Source: Streptococcus troglodytae (lineage in GTDB: Bacteria; Bacillota; Bacilli; Lactobacillales; Streptococcaceae). From it: DNA of 64,000 nt. A program made the position numbers and the translations under genes. The stretch lies in NCBI RefSeq assembly GCF_002355215.1, contig NZ_AP014612.1, forward strand, positions 248,001 to 312,000. The letters run 5' to 3'. The notes under the pieces were generated by a model that saw only the letters and a program-made list of their open reading frames with translations, was not told the DNA's origin and did no database searches. Every line of letters begins with the position of its first letter. Positions within the stretch are counted from its first letter, which is position 1. Below are positions 10,250 through 21,446 of the stretch, one piece after another.

Positions 10250-12855
10250 TTAATCAACTGATTTTAAAGCCTCTAACATATCAATTTTTCTAATGTGTCG
10301 ATTCATAATAATCATAACAATAACAGTAAAGAAGAGAACAGATCCAGATGAGATAAGGATATTAGTCCAAGTGATACCGGGAATTGACATGACATATTCA
10401 GGAGGAATAACAGTCATAACGTATTTATGAATGAAGTAACCTAGAGCTAAACCAGATAAAATACCGATAGCTGTCAGAAGGAAGGTTTCTTTAAAGATAT
10501 ACATGAGGGCTTCTTTTTGATAAAAGCCTAAAACTTTGATGGTTGCTAATTCCTTTTCCCGCTCAGCGACATTGATACTTGTTAGAGTGTAAAGAACGAT
10601 AAAAGCTAGCATAATAGAAACAAAAATAATAATTAAGATAATGTTAGTTAAGCCGTTTAGGAAGTCACTGATTGTTTGACGAAGAACTTTGCTTTTAACA
10701 ATGGTTAGACTCGCCTTGTTTTTATTGATTTTTTTGCTAGGTTTTCGATATTCTTTTTGGTTCTAATCAAATAGGCATTGTTTTCATACTTTTCATGAAA
10801 GACTTTTTCATGGTAACTTGGTTTCATATAAATCATATGGCCAACATAGTTTGTTGTAAAGCCTGCGACTTTAATGTGATACGATTTCCCTTCACTATTT
10901 TTGACAGTCAGTTTGTCACCTACTTTTAAATGAAAGGCATGTGCTAATTTTTGTGACAAGATAGCACCGTCTGCCGTTGGCTCTTTATCTAACTTGATAT
11001 AGTCTTTAAAGTTATTAGCAGTGAAAACTTGGATAGATTGGCTATCAAGAAGATCTTTGGAGTTAGCGTAAAAGGTCTCATAGCCAATAGCAAGCTCATG
11101 ATTGGCATTATTCTTAATAATCTTTTGGTAAGAAGGCACATCAGAAGAACTAGGATTGTAAACTGCAATCATGTCATAAGCTGAAATATGCTCGTATTGG
11201 CTGGGGACAAGTCCTATCAAACTATCCCTGATGCCGATTCCTAAAATCAGTAGGGAAATAGACCCCATAACGCCAAAAATAGTCATAAACATACGCGATT
11301 TATAACGAAAGGCATTACGAAGTGTCACTTTATTTGAGAAGGAAAGTTTTTTCCAAATAAAGGTAAGACGTTCCAGAAAAATTTTATTGGTGATCGCTGG
11401 TGGTTTAGCTAGCATAAGACTACTTGGTTTTTCCTTGAGCTCTTGTCTGGCTGCCCAGTAGGCTGCAAAGAGTGTACTCATAAGAGAAAGCGCCAGTGAA
11501 ATTAGAAGAAGAGGGAGGTTATAGACAAAGGTTATGTTACCTAGCTGATAAGAACCATCGGCAAAAATATTGTAGATTCTGCTTGGTAGGAAGAAGGTTC
11601 CCAATAAACTTCCAAAGAATGTGCCCAAAATCGCTGTTGCTGTGCTATAGAGAATATACTCCCTCATGACCTCTTTTCTAGTAAAACCAAGAGCTCTCAG
11701 TGTCCCCAATTCAATACGTTTTTCTGTTACCATGCGTCTCATGGTGGTAAAGGATACCATAAGCGAAATAGCAAAGAAAATAACGGGAAGTACGAGTGCC
11801 AAGGCATCCATTCGTGTTGCTGAACTGCCGTAATCAGAGTAACCATGAGCAAACTGAGAGCGTTCTTGAACAGTAATGTTCAAAAGGCTAACTTGTTTTT
11901 TTGCCTTATTCAAGTTTATTTTCTTTTGAGCTAAATCTGTCTTAAGCTTTTTTAATTTATCCTTTTCTTGTTGAAGCTGAGCGCTTTGACTAGCTATTTG
12001 AAGTTGAGCTTGATAAGAAGCTGCAGTGTGGGCAGTTGCATTGAGTTGAACCTCAATTTCTTTAAGTTGAAGTTCTTTTTGTTTGAGCGTTACCTCAGCC
12101 ATTTTAAGGTTTTCTTCTTGTTTTGAAATATCTGCTAAAGCTTGTTCTTGATTCTTTTTAGTCAGCTTTTGCGTGACGCGTTCCAATTTTTCGATATTTT
12201 CAGAGACAGTATCTGAATAGTTTTTGGTATAGGCTCTCTTGTGTTTGGTATTTTTAAAAGTGACACGTGCAAGATTGTCTGAAATCGTAAAGTTGGAGTC
12301 AGGTATAACAGCAAAGTAACTTAAGGTTCCATCGGCAACATTTGTTTGTCCTAACTTAGTTTTAGACATAAATTCAGATGTACGGACAATACCGACAATT
12401 TTCACTTTTTTTATCTTCAAGTTATTCGTTTTAAGCGTAATGTACTCACCAATGTTTTTATGGAATTGTTCGCCAATGGCGATCTCATCGTTAGATTTTG
12501 CTAGCCGCCCTTTGATAACTGTTAAAGTTGAGATATTTTTAGGATTGCTGATGATATGAATACCCTTGTCAGCCAGTTCAGCATCAGTCTGCTTACCATA
12601 GGAAATTGCACGAATACCATGGATATGATTAAGTGTCTTTTTATCAGCATCGGTAAATTTATCACTGGCTATAACCTGAACATCAGCTAAATTCTCTTTT
12701 TTAAATTGACTGATGACGGTTTGCCGCATATCAGGCCCAGCTGAGAAGAGCCCAACAAAAACAAAAATAGCAAGACCAATCAATAAGCTTACCGATAAAA
12801 AACGTGTCCAAGTCCGTCTAAATGTACGGAAGATATTTTTTGTTAATGTTTTCAT
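10250..12855 (-). pseudogene. FtsX-type ABC transporter permease, frameshifted near the C-terminus
   Basis: Large MacB/FtsX-family permease of an exporter. From the start at 12855 there is one membrane helix, an extracellular domain, a central coiled coil (about residues 240-330), a first FtsX membrane domain, a second extracellular domain, and the final FtsX domain. The coding frame closes at 10705, but the last membrane domain continues in another frame to 10250. One extra base in the 7-base run at 10729-10735 restores continuity. The start after the first 28 codons of the long open frame is preferred because it lies just past the ATPase stop. The third membrane domain would be lost, so the exporter is probably non-functional. 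Confidence 0.8.
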
Positions 12856-12856
12856 A

Positions 12857-13564
12857 TTACCACTCCAAATCTTTAATAGGAATTGGCTTCTTATTGTAAT
12901 AGTCTGCCTTGATTTGCCCGTCAGATACTTCAAGAACATGATCAGCCATCGGCTTAATCATTGAATTATGAGTCACGATAATAACATTTTTCTCAGTTGT
13001 ACGGACGTACTCTTGAAAGAGTTGTAAAATCTGTTTACCTGTTTTATAATCCAAGGCACCAGTTGGCTCATCTGCTAATAGTAATTTAGGATTCTTGGCC
13101 ATTGCCCGGGCAATGGAAACACGCTGCTGTTCACCACCGGACAATTGAGCTGGGAAGTTGTTTGTTCGTTTGGCAAGGCCAACATTGTCTAAGACGTCTT
13201 TTGGATCAAGGGCATCTTTAACAACTTCGCTGGCTAGTTCAACATTTTCAAGAGCTGTTAAATTGGGAACTAAATTATAAAATTGAAACACAAAACCAAC
13301 ATCCAAGCGGCGATAAGTTGTAAGTTCTCTTTCTGATAAGTCTGTTAAATTTTTCTCTCCTACCTGAACTTGTCCGCGAGTCGCTTGATCCATACCGCCT
13401 AAAATGTTGAGCAGGGTTGATTTCCCAGCACCGCTATTACCGACGATAATCGTTAATTCCCCCTTTTTAATCGTAAAGTTGATTTTATTATTGGCACGGA
13501 CCTCGTCTTCTTTATTTTCATTATATATTTTATAAACATCTTTTAAGCTAATAAGGTTTGACAT
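12857..13564 (-). CDS. ABC exporter ATP-binding protein (MacB/LolD type)
   Basis: 235-residue ATPase partner of the FtsX-type permease. Walker A is [12 protein letters not shown] near residue 42, signature [15 protein letters not shown] near 140, and Walker [13 protein letters not shown], the last typical of MacB/FtsE/LolD ATPases. It ends one base before the permease start codon, indicating one operon. A divergent TetR-type gene lies upstream, its likely regulator. Substrate unknown; such pairs in Firmicutes usually handle antimicrobial peptides or lipids. Confidence 0.9.
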   Translation of the reverse strand: MSNLISLKDVYKIYNENKEDEVRANNKINFTIKKGELTIIVGNSGAGKSTLLNILGGMDQATRGQVQVGEKNLTDLSERELTTYRRLDVGFVFQFYNLVPNLTALENVELASEVVKDALDPKDVLDNVGLAKRTNNFPAQLSGGEQQRVSIARAMAKNPKLLLADEPTGALDYKTGKQILQLFQEYVRTTEKNVIIVTHNSMIKPMADHVLEVSDGQIKADYYNKKPIPIKDLEW

Positions 13565-13670
13565 TTCTTTCTCCTTTATGTTAATTTATTGATGCAGTAG
13601 ATTATACTATACAGTATATCAATTTCAATGAACAAAAATAAATATTCTGTTTATTTGGCAAGAGGTTAAT

Positions 13671-14215
13671 ATGTCTAGTTATGAAACCAAAAAGAAAATA
13701 CGAAATCTTATCTTCTGGAGGCCTTAGCGGACCTTTTAAAAGAGACGCCATTGAGTCAACTGACCGTGTCTGCTCTAACTCAAAAGGCAGGAGTTTCTAG
13801 AGGGACATTTTACCTGCATTATTTGGATATAAACGATTTTATTAGGACAATAGAAGAGAACTTATTTTTAGTCATTGAAGAAAATTTGCAAGATGACCTT
13901 TTTTATGACAGTGGTTTAAGTAAACTTCGTTATCTTATTGCTTATGTTGAAAAAAATTATGCTATCTTTCAAATTTTAATTGGAAAAAACGGAGACAAAA
14001 ATTTTGAACAACGTTTGATTAATCTCATCAAACAATTTATTGTTGGAAATATTGACAAAAATGATCAACATTTTAATATTCCTAAAGATTACATTTTAGA
14101 TTTGTTGACGATGAGTGTCGTTTCTATTATCTATACTTGGTTTGATGAAGAAACTCCTCGGACAAGTCAAGAGATTATTGATATAATAATTCAAACGCGT
14201 TTTTATCACCAGTAG
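13671..14215 (+). pseudogene. TetR/AcrR family regulator, frameshifted in its DNA-binding domain
   Basis: The gene begins at ATG 13671 (AGAGG box before it) but reaches a stop at about 13726. The helix-turn-helix and ligand domain continue in another frame (LEALADLLKETPLSQL, then VSALTQKAGVSRGTFYLHY), open to 14215. Adding one T to the TT at 13714-13715 (or the adjacent pair) gives an uninterrupted TetR protein of about 181 residues. A downstream start would lack helix 1 of the DNA-binding domain. It is divergent from the ABC exporter operon, whose permease is also frameshifted. Confidence 0.8.
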
Positions 14216-14236
14216 AATTAATAGGAGAAAAAGTCA

Positions 14237-14773
14237 ATGTTTAATGTTATTGATATCAAAAAGCAGGCACAAGGTATTTCCTTTAATGAGAAATTAGACA
14301 TTGAGGAAGCTGTGCAACAACGAAATCCCGACGTATTGGCTCTAAAAGATGTCTTTGCTAAAGGAAAAGTGACTTATGATGATGGCTTTTATTTATTAAA
14401 CTACGAGTTAAGCTACATCATCACTTTACCTTCTAGCCGTTCTATGAAACCTGTTGCACAAAAGAAAACTTTTTTCATTAATGAAGTTTTTGTCGAAAAT
14501 AGTCAGCTAGAAGTCAAAAAAGATTTCATGGATGAGGATCTTATTTTAATTTTAGAAGATGATGGGATTGACCTTGAAGAAAGTGTTATTGATAATATTT
14601 TACTCAATATTCCTCTAAAAGTCTTGACTAAAGAAGAGGAAGAGGAACAAAGTTTACCTTCTGGGCAAAATTGGAGTCTTCTTAGTGAAGAGCAATATCA
14701 AAATTTACAAAAAGAAAAGAAAGAAAAAAGCAGCCCTTTTGCAGCTTTAGAAGGTCTATTTGATGAGAAATAG
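14237..14773 (+). CDS. yceD: YceD family protein (DUF177), 23S rRNA accumulation factor
   Basis: 178-residue acidic DUF177 protein. Family members help large ribosomal subunit RNA accumulation and are usually beside rpmF. The C-terminal half is strongly charged (EEEEEQSLPSGQNWS), and residues near 130-155 carry the conserved 'D-PR-L'-like end in the divergent form seen in streptococci. AGGAG precedes the ATG. No rpmF is adjacent here. The end of the coding region forms the upstream arm of its own terminator. Confidence 0.75.
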   Translation: MFNVIDIKKQAQGISFNEKLDIEEAVQQRNPDVLALKDVFAKGKVTYDDGFYLLNYELSYIITLPSSRSMKPVAQKKTFFINEVFVENSQLEVKKDFMDEDLILILEDDGIDLEESVIDNILLNIPLKVLTKEEEEEQSLPSGQNWSLLSEEQYQNLQKEKKEKSSPFAALEGLFDEK

Positions 14774-14785
14774 ACCTTCTTTTTA
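14750..14785 (+). terminator. Terminator overlapping the yceD stop codon
   Basis: GAAGGTCTATTT pairs perfectly with AAATAGACCTTC around a 6-base loop, followed by TTTTT. The first arm lies inside the coding sequence, so translating ribosomes could influence folding. Confidence 0.85.
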
Positions 14786-15124
14786 AGTGATGTTAAAAAT
14801 AGCTTCAAAGCTTCAAATTGTTCGATAAATCAAATTTTTTTCTTAGAAAAAGTATAGAAAGATGTCCTCTACCCATTGAAAAATGAAACTAGAAATAGTA
14901 TAATGAAAAAACTAATGGGTTATTTTGAAAAATAAAATACCTAAAAGATTTTGATAGATTTTGTTTTTCCTTGGTAACATAAGGAGTTTCCCATTATAAT
15001 AATAAAAAACAATGATGTTATAGAACTGTAATAAGTTTGTTGCTTAGAATTTATAGTTTGATTATAAAAGTTTTATTTAATTAAAAATTATTATAGAAAA
15101 TGTTAGAGTTTTGTTGAGGAGTAT
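14786..15124 (+). other. Intergenic region upstream of covR
   Basis: AT-rich region without a credible gene. It should contain the covR promoter and a long leader; GAGGAG lies 4 bases before the ATG region. Candidate -10 elements are present (for example TATAAT-like sequences near 14895-14905 and 14995-15000), but none stands out with a good -35. Confidence 0.5.
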
Positions 15125-15816
15125 ATGGCTAAGGACATTTTAATTATTGAAGATGAAAAAAACTTGCAAAGTTTGTTTCTTTAGAATTACAGCATGAAGG
15201 ATATGAGGTTGAAGTGACATATGATGGGCGTTCTGGACTGGAAAGGGCACTTGAAAAAGATTTCGATCTCATCCTTCTTGATTTAATGTTACCAGAGATG
15301 GATGGTTATGAAGTGATTCGTCGTTTACAATTGGAAAAGACAACTTATGTTATTATTATCACTGCTCGTGACTCCATTATGGATATTGTGACTGGTCTTG
15401 ATCGTGGAGCGGATGGCTATATCGTTAAACCATTTGCTATTGAAGAATTACTAGCTCGTGTTCGTGCCATATTTCGTCGTCAAGATATTGAGAAAGCTAA
15501 GCATTCTTCTAACAATGACACTACCTACCGTGATTTGAAATTAGATGTTCATAACCGAGCTGCCATTAGAAATGGTGAGACAATTCCTTTAACTAAGCGT
15601 GAATTTGATTTATTAAATGCTCTTGTAGAAAATGTCAATCAAGTCATGACTAGAGAAGAGCTTTTGGCCCGTGTTTGGAAGTATGATCAAGAAGCTGAAA
15701 CTAATGTTGTCGATGTTTATATTCGCTATCTTCGTGGGAAAATTGATGTTCCCGGTAAAGAAAGTTATATTCAGACTGTCCGCGGCATGGGGTATATCAT
15801 TCGCGAAAATAATTAA
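15125..15816 (+). pseudogene. covR: Orphan response regulator CovR (GcrR), frameshifted
   Basis: OmpR-family response regulator; in S. mutans CovR acts without a CovS kinase and represses glucan-related genes such as gtfB, gtfC and gbpC. Translation from ATG 15125 gives AKDILIIEDEKNL and then stops at about 15184. The receiver continues in another frame with the phospho-acceptor in LILLDLMLPEMDGYEV and a winged-helix DNA-binding domain ending YIQTVRGMGYIIREN. Adding one G at 15166 (TTGC to TTGGC) gives a complete protein of about 230 residues. A downstream start at 15214 would lack beta-strand 1 and the acidic pocket. No covS gene follows. Confidence 0.9.
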
Positions 15817-16184
15817 TGTCTAGGTCTGTTGAAGTGGTTCAATTGCTATTTTAAATAGGGGCTAACTTTTGTTAAATGGTTCAACAAGTTAAGTCTGTTC
15901 TGGACTGCTTAAGGCGAACGGTTACAACCATGATGTGCGGTAAGATTAGAAATTGGATCTCATAGGTATCATTAAAAATGAATGATTAAGCAACGATTTT
16001 AGCCGTTGCTTAAGTTTTTATTTCAAATAGACATAAAAGACTATATGAATTCACGATTAGTTACATTTTTTCACCTCAGTCAAGCTTTTGTAGCGAATAT
16101 AAAGACTCATTTCATTTTCTTTTGTTATGATGAAAAATATGGTAAAATAAAGTATTAATTGAGTCTTAGAATTGAGGTGTTTTC
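15817..16184 (+). other. Intergenic region covR-nrdR
   Basis: No coding sequence recognised. It holds the covR 3' region, a terminator at 15987-16020, and the nrdR promoter area just before 16185 (GGTAAAAT near 16141-16148 is a possible -10). No covS remnant is recognisable. Confidence 0.5.
15987..16020 (+). terminator. Terminator downstream of covR
   Basis: TTAAGCAACG pairs with CGTTGCTTAA around ATTTTAGC-type loop and is followed by a TTTTTA tail. Confidence 0.75.
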
Positions 16185-16676
16185 ATGCGTTGTCCAAAAT
16201 GTAATTATCTAAAATCCAGTGTTGTTGATAGCCGTCAAGCTGAGGAAGGAAACACCATTAGACGCCGTCGGGAATGTGAAAATTGTCATACCCGCTTTAC
16301 AACTTTTGAAAGAATTGAGGAATTACCGCTTTTAGTTGTAAAAAAAGATGGCACTAGAGAGCAATTTTCTCGTGATAAAATTTTCAATGGTATTATCAGA
16401 AGTGCTCAAAAACGTCCAGTATCTAGTAGTGCTATTGAAAAAGTTGTCAATGATATTGAACAAAAAATTCGCAGTGATTATGATAGTGAGGTATCTAGCG
16501 TTGTCATTGGGAATTTAGTTATGGATGAGTTGGCAGAACTTGATGAAATTACCTATGTTCGTTTTGCTAGTGTTTACCGCAGTTTCAAAGATGTTGATGA
16601 GATTGAAGCTCTCCTGCAGCAAATCACAAATCGTGTAAGAAGTAAGAAAAAGAGAAAAGCAGATGAAACCGATTGA
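16185..16676 (+). CDS. nrdR: Transcriptional repressor NrdR
   Basis: Repressor of ribonucleotide reductase genes that senses ATP/dATP. The 163 residues show the N-terminal zinc ribbon with Cys-X2-Cys pairs in [17 protein letters not shown] and [15 protein letters not shown], then an ATP-cone domain starting near [17 protein letters not shown]. The ATG at 16185 has GAGGTG upstream. It overlaps the next gene, dnaB, by 14 bases, as in other streptococci where nrdR-dnaB-dnaI form a cluster. Confidence 0.96.
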   Translation: MRCPKCNYLKSSVVDSRQAEEGNTIRRRRECENCHTRFTTFERIEELPLLVVKKDGTREQFSRDKIFNGIIRSAQKRPVSSSAIEKVVNDIEQKIRSDYDSEVSSVVIGNLVMDELAELDEITYVRFASVYRSFKDVDEIEALLQQITNRVRSKKKRKADETD

Positions 16677-17832
16677 TGAATTTCTCTATGTCAAGCAAAA
16701 TTATTTGACTTCTGATACAAATAGTTTGATGCGCCTTTATTTTCCAATTATTGGCAGTGATGCTGCTGGGCTTTATCAATATTTTGTCAGTTTTTTTGAT
16801 AACGGTGAAAAGAAACACAAATTTAGTGAGATTCTCAATCATACTCAATTTGGAATGGTTTGTTTTGAGAAAGCTTTATCTGTACTGACGGCTATGGACT
16901 TGTTAGCTTTTTATCGGCAAGAAAATCTTTATTACATTAAACTAAAAGCTCCTTTAAATGCAGAAACTTTTCTAAAAAATGCTGTTTATCGCAATCTTTT
17001 AAAACAAAAAATTGGACAAGTTGCAGTTGAACATTTGGATTTATATCTTCCCCGAGAAGCTCAAGACCTTTCTAAACAATTTTCTGAAGTTTTTACTGCT
17101 GCAGGTCAACTCGATTTGAAAATACCCAAGAGTAAGACGGATTTTGACTTAGATCATTTTAAGGATTTAATGATACGAGATAACTTGCAATTTACTGATG
17201 AACAAACAGATGTTATTGCGCTGTACATCCTTTCTGAGAAATATCAGCTTACTTGGTATGAGACCTATCTTTTAGCTAAAGAAACTGCTAGCAATTATAG
17301 AATTTCTCTAAAACGTATGCAGACTAAACAAGAACAAAGGGACCATATTGATGCAGATAACTCTTTTTCTAAAAAGGAACAAATTATTATAGAAGAGGCT
17401 AAAGCTGACAAAGCTGAAGTTTTCCTTGCTAAAATAAAAAAAACAAAACATGCTGCTATTACAAAGGATGAACGCAGCCTGTTAGCAGAGCTTGCAGAGA
17501 TGGGCTTTTTGGATGAAGTTATTAATATTATGCTGCTGTATACTCTTGATAAAACAAGTACAGCTAATATTAACAAGACTTATATCATGAAAATTGCGAA
17601 TGATTTTGCTTTTCAAAAGATAGACAGTGCAGAAAAAGCAGTCCTTAAACTACGTAGTTTTGCCGAACGTAAAACAAAGCAAAATCAGAAAAAAATAAAA
17701 GAAAGCTCAAGAAGCAATGTTCCTGAATGGAGCAATCAAGACTATCAAAATAAAACAACTGCAGATGAGCAGGCTCGTTTAGACGAGATTAAACGCAAAA
17801 CTTTAGCAAGATTGAGAAAGGGTGGTGAGTAA
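16663..17832 (+). CDS. dnaB: Replication initiation and membrane attachment protein DnaB
   Basis: Primosomal protein (the Gram-positive DnaB, not the replicative helicase) that helps load the helicase at oriC together with DnaD and DnaI. 389 residues: an N-terminal winged-helix region ([16 protein letters not shown]) and a C-terminal DnaB_2/DnaD-like domain ([18 protein letters not shown]). The C-terminus is very basic. GAAAAGCAG-type spacing and overlap with nrdR decide the ATG at 16663. An A8 run near 17438 is intact, in contrast to several frameshifted genes in this window. Confidence 0.92.
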   Translation: MKPIDEFLYVKQNYLTSDTNSLMRLYFPIIGSDAAGLYQYFVSFFDNGEKKHKFSEILNHTQFGMVCFEKALSVLTAMDLLAFYRQENLYYIKLKAPLNAETFLKNAVYRNLLKQKIGQVAVEHLDLYLPREAQDLSKQFSEVFTAAGQLDLKIPKSKTDFDLDHFKDLMIRDNLQFTDEQTDVIALYILSEKYQLTWYETYLLAKETASNYRISLKRMQTKQEQRDHIDADNSFSKKEQIIIEEAKADKAEVFLAKIKKTKHAAITKDERSLLAELAEMGFLDEVINIMLLYTLDKTSTANINKTYIMKIANDFAFQKIDSAEKAVLKLRSFAERKTKQNQKKIKESSRSNVPEWSNQDYQNKTTADEQARLDEIKRKTLARLRKGGE

Positions 17833-18732
17833 GTGGAAACAATTGGACAGACATTGGCTAAAAAAGATAACCATAAGTATGATACAGAAAAAATGACTCA
17901 GGCCATTTTATCAGATCAGGAAATTGCTGATTTTATTGCTGCTTACCACCTGTCGAAAGAACAAATTAAAATTAGTTTACCTAAATTTAATCAATATCGC
18001 TTAGAGCGTACTCGCTTTGAAAATCATGATCAAGCCTATATTGCCAAGGGCTACCAGCCGCTTCTTGTGATGAATGAAGGTTATGCAGATGTCGCCTATA
18101 AAGAGACCAAAGAACTGATTGCTGCCAGGAAGACTCAAGCGATTTCTGACCGGATTAATGTGGTTAGTTTACCGAGATCTTATAAGAACATCTCCTTTGA
18201 TGATATCAATCTTGATGATGTCAAGCGACTAGATGTCTTTAAAATGGTAGCTGATTTTGTGGAGCAGTATCCAAATCCTGAGCAAAAAGGACTTTATCTT
18301 TATGGTGATATGGGAATTGGCAAGTCTTACCTCATGGCAGCCATGGCTCATGAATTGTCAGAACAAAGAGGAGCTGCAACGACGCTGCTGCATTTTCCGA
18401 GTTTTACGATTGATGTCAAGAATGCCATCAACACAGGAACGGTTAAGGAAGAAATTGATGCTGTCAAGACGGCTGATATTCTGATTCTTGACGATATTGG
18501 TGCTGAACAAAGCACTTCTTGGATTCGTGATGAAGTTCTGCAGGTTATTTTACAATATCGGATGTTAGAAGAATTGCCAACCTTTTTTACCTCTAATTAT
18601 AGTTTTAAGGATTTAGAGGCGAAATTAGCGAATATAAAAGGGAGCGATGAAACTTGGCAGGCTAAGCGTGTGATGGAGCGTATTCGTTATTTAGCAAAAG
18701 AAATTCACCTTGAAGGTGAAAATAGAAGATAA
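17833..18732 (+). CDS. dnaI: Primosomal helicase loader DnaI
   Basis: AAA+ ATPase that loads the replicative helicase. 299 residues: N-terminal helicase-interaction domain, then Walker A GDMGIGKSYL near residue 158 and Walker B ILILDDIGAE near 216. The start is GTG immediately after the dnaB stop codon, with GGTGGTGAG as ribosome-binding site inside dnaB. It is followed by der 12 bases later. Confidence 0.93.
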   Translation: METIGQTLAKKDNHKYDTEKMTQAILSDQEIADFIAAYHLSKEQIKISLPKFNQYRLERTRFENHDQAYIAKGYQPLLVMNEGYADVAYKETKELIAARKTQAISDRINVVSLPRSYKNISFDDINLDDVKRLDVFKMVADFVEQYPNPEQKGLYLYGDMGIGKSYLMAAMAHELSEQRGAATTLLHFPSFTIDVKNAINTGTVKEEIDAVKTADILILDDIGAEQSTSWIRDEVLQVILQYRMLEELPTFFTSNYSFKDLEAKLANIKGSDETWQAKRVMERIRYLAKEIHLEGENRR

Positions 18733-18744
18733 GAAGGAGAAATA

Positions 18745-20055
18745 ATGGCTTTACCAACAGTTGCTATTGTCGGACGTCCAAATGTCGGCAAGTCAGCGCT
18801 TTTTAATCGTATAGCTGGTGAGCGTATTTCCATCGTTGAGGATGTTGAAGGAGTAACAAGAGACCGCATTTATACAAATGCGGAATGGCTTAATCGCCAA
18901 TTTTCAATCATTGATACAGGTGGTATTGACGATGTTGATGCCCCTTTTATGGAACAGATTAAGCATCAAGCTGATATTGCTATGACAGAGGCCGATGTGA
19001 TTGTTTTTGTGGTATCTGCTAAAGAAGGTATCACAGATGCCGATGAATATGTGGCGAAGATTCTTTATCGGACACACAAGCCGGTTATTTTAGCTGTTAA
19101 TAAAGTTGATAATCCTGAAATGCGCAGTGCTATTTATGATTTCTATGCCTTGGGACTGGGAGATCCTTATCCTGTTTCTTCTGCTCATGGTATTGGTACA
19201 GGAGATATTCTTGATGTTATCGTTGACAATTTACCGACAGAAGCGCAAGAAGAGAATTCAGACATTATTAAGTTTAGTTTGATCGGACGCCCCAATGTTG
19301 GTAAATCCAGTTTAATCAATGCTATTTTAGGAGAAGATCGTGTTATAGCATCACCAGTAGCTGGTACGACCCGTGATGCGATTGATACAACCTTCACGGA
19401 TGAAGAAGGCCAAGAATTTACCATGATTGATACAGCTGGGATGCGTAAGTCAGGTAAAGTTTATGAAAATACAGAGAAATATTCTGTTATGCGTGCCATG
19501 CGTGCGATTGATCGTTCAGATATTGTTTTGATGGTGTTGAATGCCGAAGAAGGTATTCGTGAATATGATAAGCGCATCGCTGGTTTTGCTCATGAAGCTG
19601 GTAAAGGGATCGTTATCGTTGTGAATAAGTGGGATGCGATTAAGAAAGATAAACGTACTGTTGCGCAATGGGAAGCAGATATTCGTGACAATTTTCAATA
19701 TATCCCCTATGCCCCCATTGTTTTTGTGTCAGCAGTTACCAAACAACGACTGCATAAATTGCCAGACATGATTAAACAAATTAGCCAAAGTCAAAATACC
19801 CGTATTCCATCAGCTGTTTTAAATGATGTTGTTATGGATGCTGTGGCAATCAATCCCACACCGACAGATAAGGGAAAGCGCCTCAAAATTTTTTATGCAA
19901 CACAGGTTTCGGTCAAGCCGCCAACCTTTGTTATTTTTGTTAATGAAGAAGAGCTGATGCATTTTTCTTATTTGCGTTTTTTGGAAAATCAAATTCGCCA
20001 AGCTTTTGTCTTTGAGGGAACCCCTATCCGCTTGATTGCAAGGAAACGAAAATAA
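18745..20055 (+). CDS. der: Ribosome-associated GTPase Der (EngA)
   Basis: Essential GTPase for 50S subunit assembly. 436 residues with two tandem G domains, each with GRPNVGKS (near residues 9 and 183), DTGG/DTAG G3 loops and NKVD/NKWD G4 motifs, and a C-terminal KH-like domain. AAGGAG precedes the ATG. It follows dnaI closely and is probably cotranscribed. Confidence 0.97.
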   Translation: MALPTVAIVGRPNVGKSALFNRIAGERISIVEDVEGVTRDRIYTNAEWLNRQFSIIDTGGIDDVDAPFMEQIKHQADIAMTEADVIVFVVSAKEGITDADEYVAKILYRTHKPVILAVNKVDNPEMRSAIYDFYALGLGDPYPVSSAHGIGTGDILDVIVDNLPTEAQEENSDIIKFSLIGRPNVGKSSLINAILGEDRVIASPVAGTTRDAIDTTFTDEEGQEFTMIDTAGMRKSGKVYENTEKYSVMRAMRAIDRSDIVLMVLNAEEGIREYDKRIAGFAHEAGKGIVIVVNKWDAIKKDKRTVAQWEADIRDNFQYIPYAPIVFVSAVTKQRLHKLPDMIKQISQSQNTRIPSAVLNDVVMDAVAINPTPTDKGKRLKIFYATQVSVKPPTFVIFVNEEELMHFSYLRFLENQIRQAFVFEGTPIRLIARKRK

Positions 20056-20134
20056 AGCAGTCTTTGCTTTCTTACTTTTCTTTTAGGCTTTTAACAATAA
20101 GGTAAGCATAGATAAGCTGTATGGAAAGGAAAAA

Positions 20135-20761
20135 ATGTTTGAAAATCTAAAAGCTTATTTGACACAGCAAGGTTTTAAGTATATTAAACCAGAAAAGGCT
20201 GGTCCCTTGGCTGAAGAAATGATAGCTTTGAAAACCTTAGGACAATCTGCGCGTGCTGAATTTACAGAGATAGCTAAGATGCTTGCTCTTAAAGTTGCTC
20301 CTTTTGAGATGATACGTGTTAGTAATTGGGCTAATCAGGCACAGGTTGCCAGACCGCATTTTTGGTGTTACTATAAACAACCTGAAGACAGTCAGGACGA
20401 TGTTGGGCTTGCCATCAGGCTTTATGGGAATTCAGCTGATTTTGGTATTTCAGTAGAGGTCAGTTTTATTGAACGTAAAAAATCAAAGGCGACTCTGGCT
20501 AAACAGCATAAAGTTTTAGATATACCGATTGCTGAACCGCTTTATTATTTTTCTCAAGAGAAAGGTGAAAGTCATCGGGTTTCAGGAACAGAAGCTTATC
20601 GTCAGATGTTACGGCAAAAAGTTGCCAGCGGTCGGGTTCGAAAAGTTTTGGTCAAGTATGACATACCTATATTAGAGGGATTAGATCTAGTTACACTGAC
20701 TGATCAATTGGCTCATGGCTTTGATAAATTGCTGCCATATTATCGAGCAGCTAACTCATAG
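20135..20761 (+). CDS. Conserved streptococcal hypothetical protein
   Basis: 208-residue soluble protein. I do not recognise a characterised domain. It has no signal peptide or membrane segment, and is moderately basic at the C-terminal third (MLRQKVASGRVRKVLVKYD). AAAGGAA lies just upstream of the ATG. The coding pattern matches its neighbours and it sits between der and a DedA gene in the same direction. Confidence 0.7.
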   Translation: MFENLKAYLTQQGFKYIKPEKAGPLAEEMIALKTLGQSARAEFTEIAKMLALKVAPFEMIRVSNWANQAQVARPHFWCYYKQPEDSQDDVGLAIRLYGNSADFGISVEVSFIERKKSKATLAKQHKVLDIPIAEPLYYFSQEKGESHRVSGTEAYRQMLRQKVASGRVRKVLVKYDIPILEGLDLVTLTDQLAHGFDKLLPYYRAANS

Positions 20762-20807
20762 GTATTAAACAGCAGTCTAAAAGGATTTAGGATTATTAGA
20801 AAAAGTG

Positions 20808-21446
20808 ATGTTTTTTATTGATTTTATTTTACATATTGACAACTATATTTATAGTATTGCTAATGCCGTTGGCCCGTGGACTTACCTAATTCTCTTTTTA
20901 GTAATCTTTGTGGAAACGGGTGCCGTCATTCTTCCTTTTCTGCCGGGAGACAGCCTCTTATTTGCAGCAGGTGCTTTAGCGGCCAATCCTAAGATGCATT
21001 TTAGTGTTTTGTTTTTTGGTATTTTATTTTTCATAGCTGCTTTTGTTGGAGATACCTGTAATTTCTTTATCGGTCGTACGGCTGGTCATCGTTTGGTTCA
21101 CCACAAATTTTTCAGTCAATTTATTAAGGAAGATAATATCAAAGATGCTGAGCTTTATTTTGAAAAATACGGTTCAACTTCTATCATTTTAGGACGTTAT
21201 ATCCCGATTATCAGAACTTTTGTTCCTTTTGTAGCTGGTCTTAGTCAATTCCCTGTGCTTTCTTTTATTAAACGCAGTTTTATAGCTGCTTTGTCTTGGA
21301 CAGTGATTGCTGCAGGATCTGGCTATCTTTTTGGTAACATTCCCTTTGTTAAAACACATTTTTCTGCTATTATCTTGGCCATTGTTTTTGTGACTTTACT
21401 ACCAAGTATTATTACTGTCGTCAAATCCAGCAGAAAGAGAAAATAA
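20808..21446 (+). CDS. DedA family membrane protein
   Basis: SNARE-associated/DedA (VTT-domain) membrane protein of about 212 residues. Members are thought to act as lipid (undecaprenyl phosphate or phosphatidylethanolamine) flippases or in proton-dependent envelope homeostasis. Visible hallmarks are LPFLPGDSLLFAAGALAA, GDTCNFFIGRTAG, and RYIPIIRTFVPFVAGLSQF with the essential Arg-Tyr-X-Pro. The start could be ATG 20808 or GTG 20805; no strong Shine-Dalgarno decides it. It ends at a strong terminator. Confidence 0.9.
   Translation: MFFIDFILHIDNYIYSIANAVGPWTYLILFLVIFVETGAVILPFLPGDSLLFAAGALAANPKMHFSVLFFGILFFIAAFVGDTCNFFIGRTAGHRLVHHKFFSQFIKEDNIKDAELYFEKYGSTSIILGRYIPIIRTFVPFVAGLSQFPVLSFIKRSFIAALSWTVIAAGSGYLFGNIPFVKTHFSAIILAIVFVTLLPSIITVVKSSRKRK

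Noticed and set aside
12713..12964. 83-codon plus-strand open frame
   Set aside because: Shadow of the ABC ATPase/permease genes on the other strand.
15817..15990. Possible covS remnant after covR
   Set aside because: No kinase motif in any frame; S. mutans CovR is normally an orphan.
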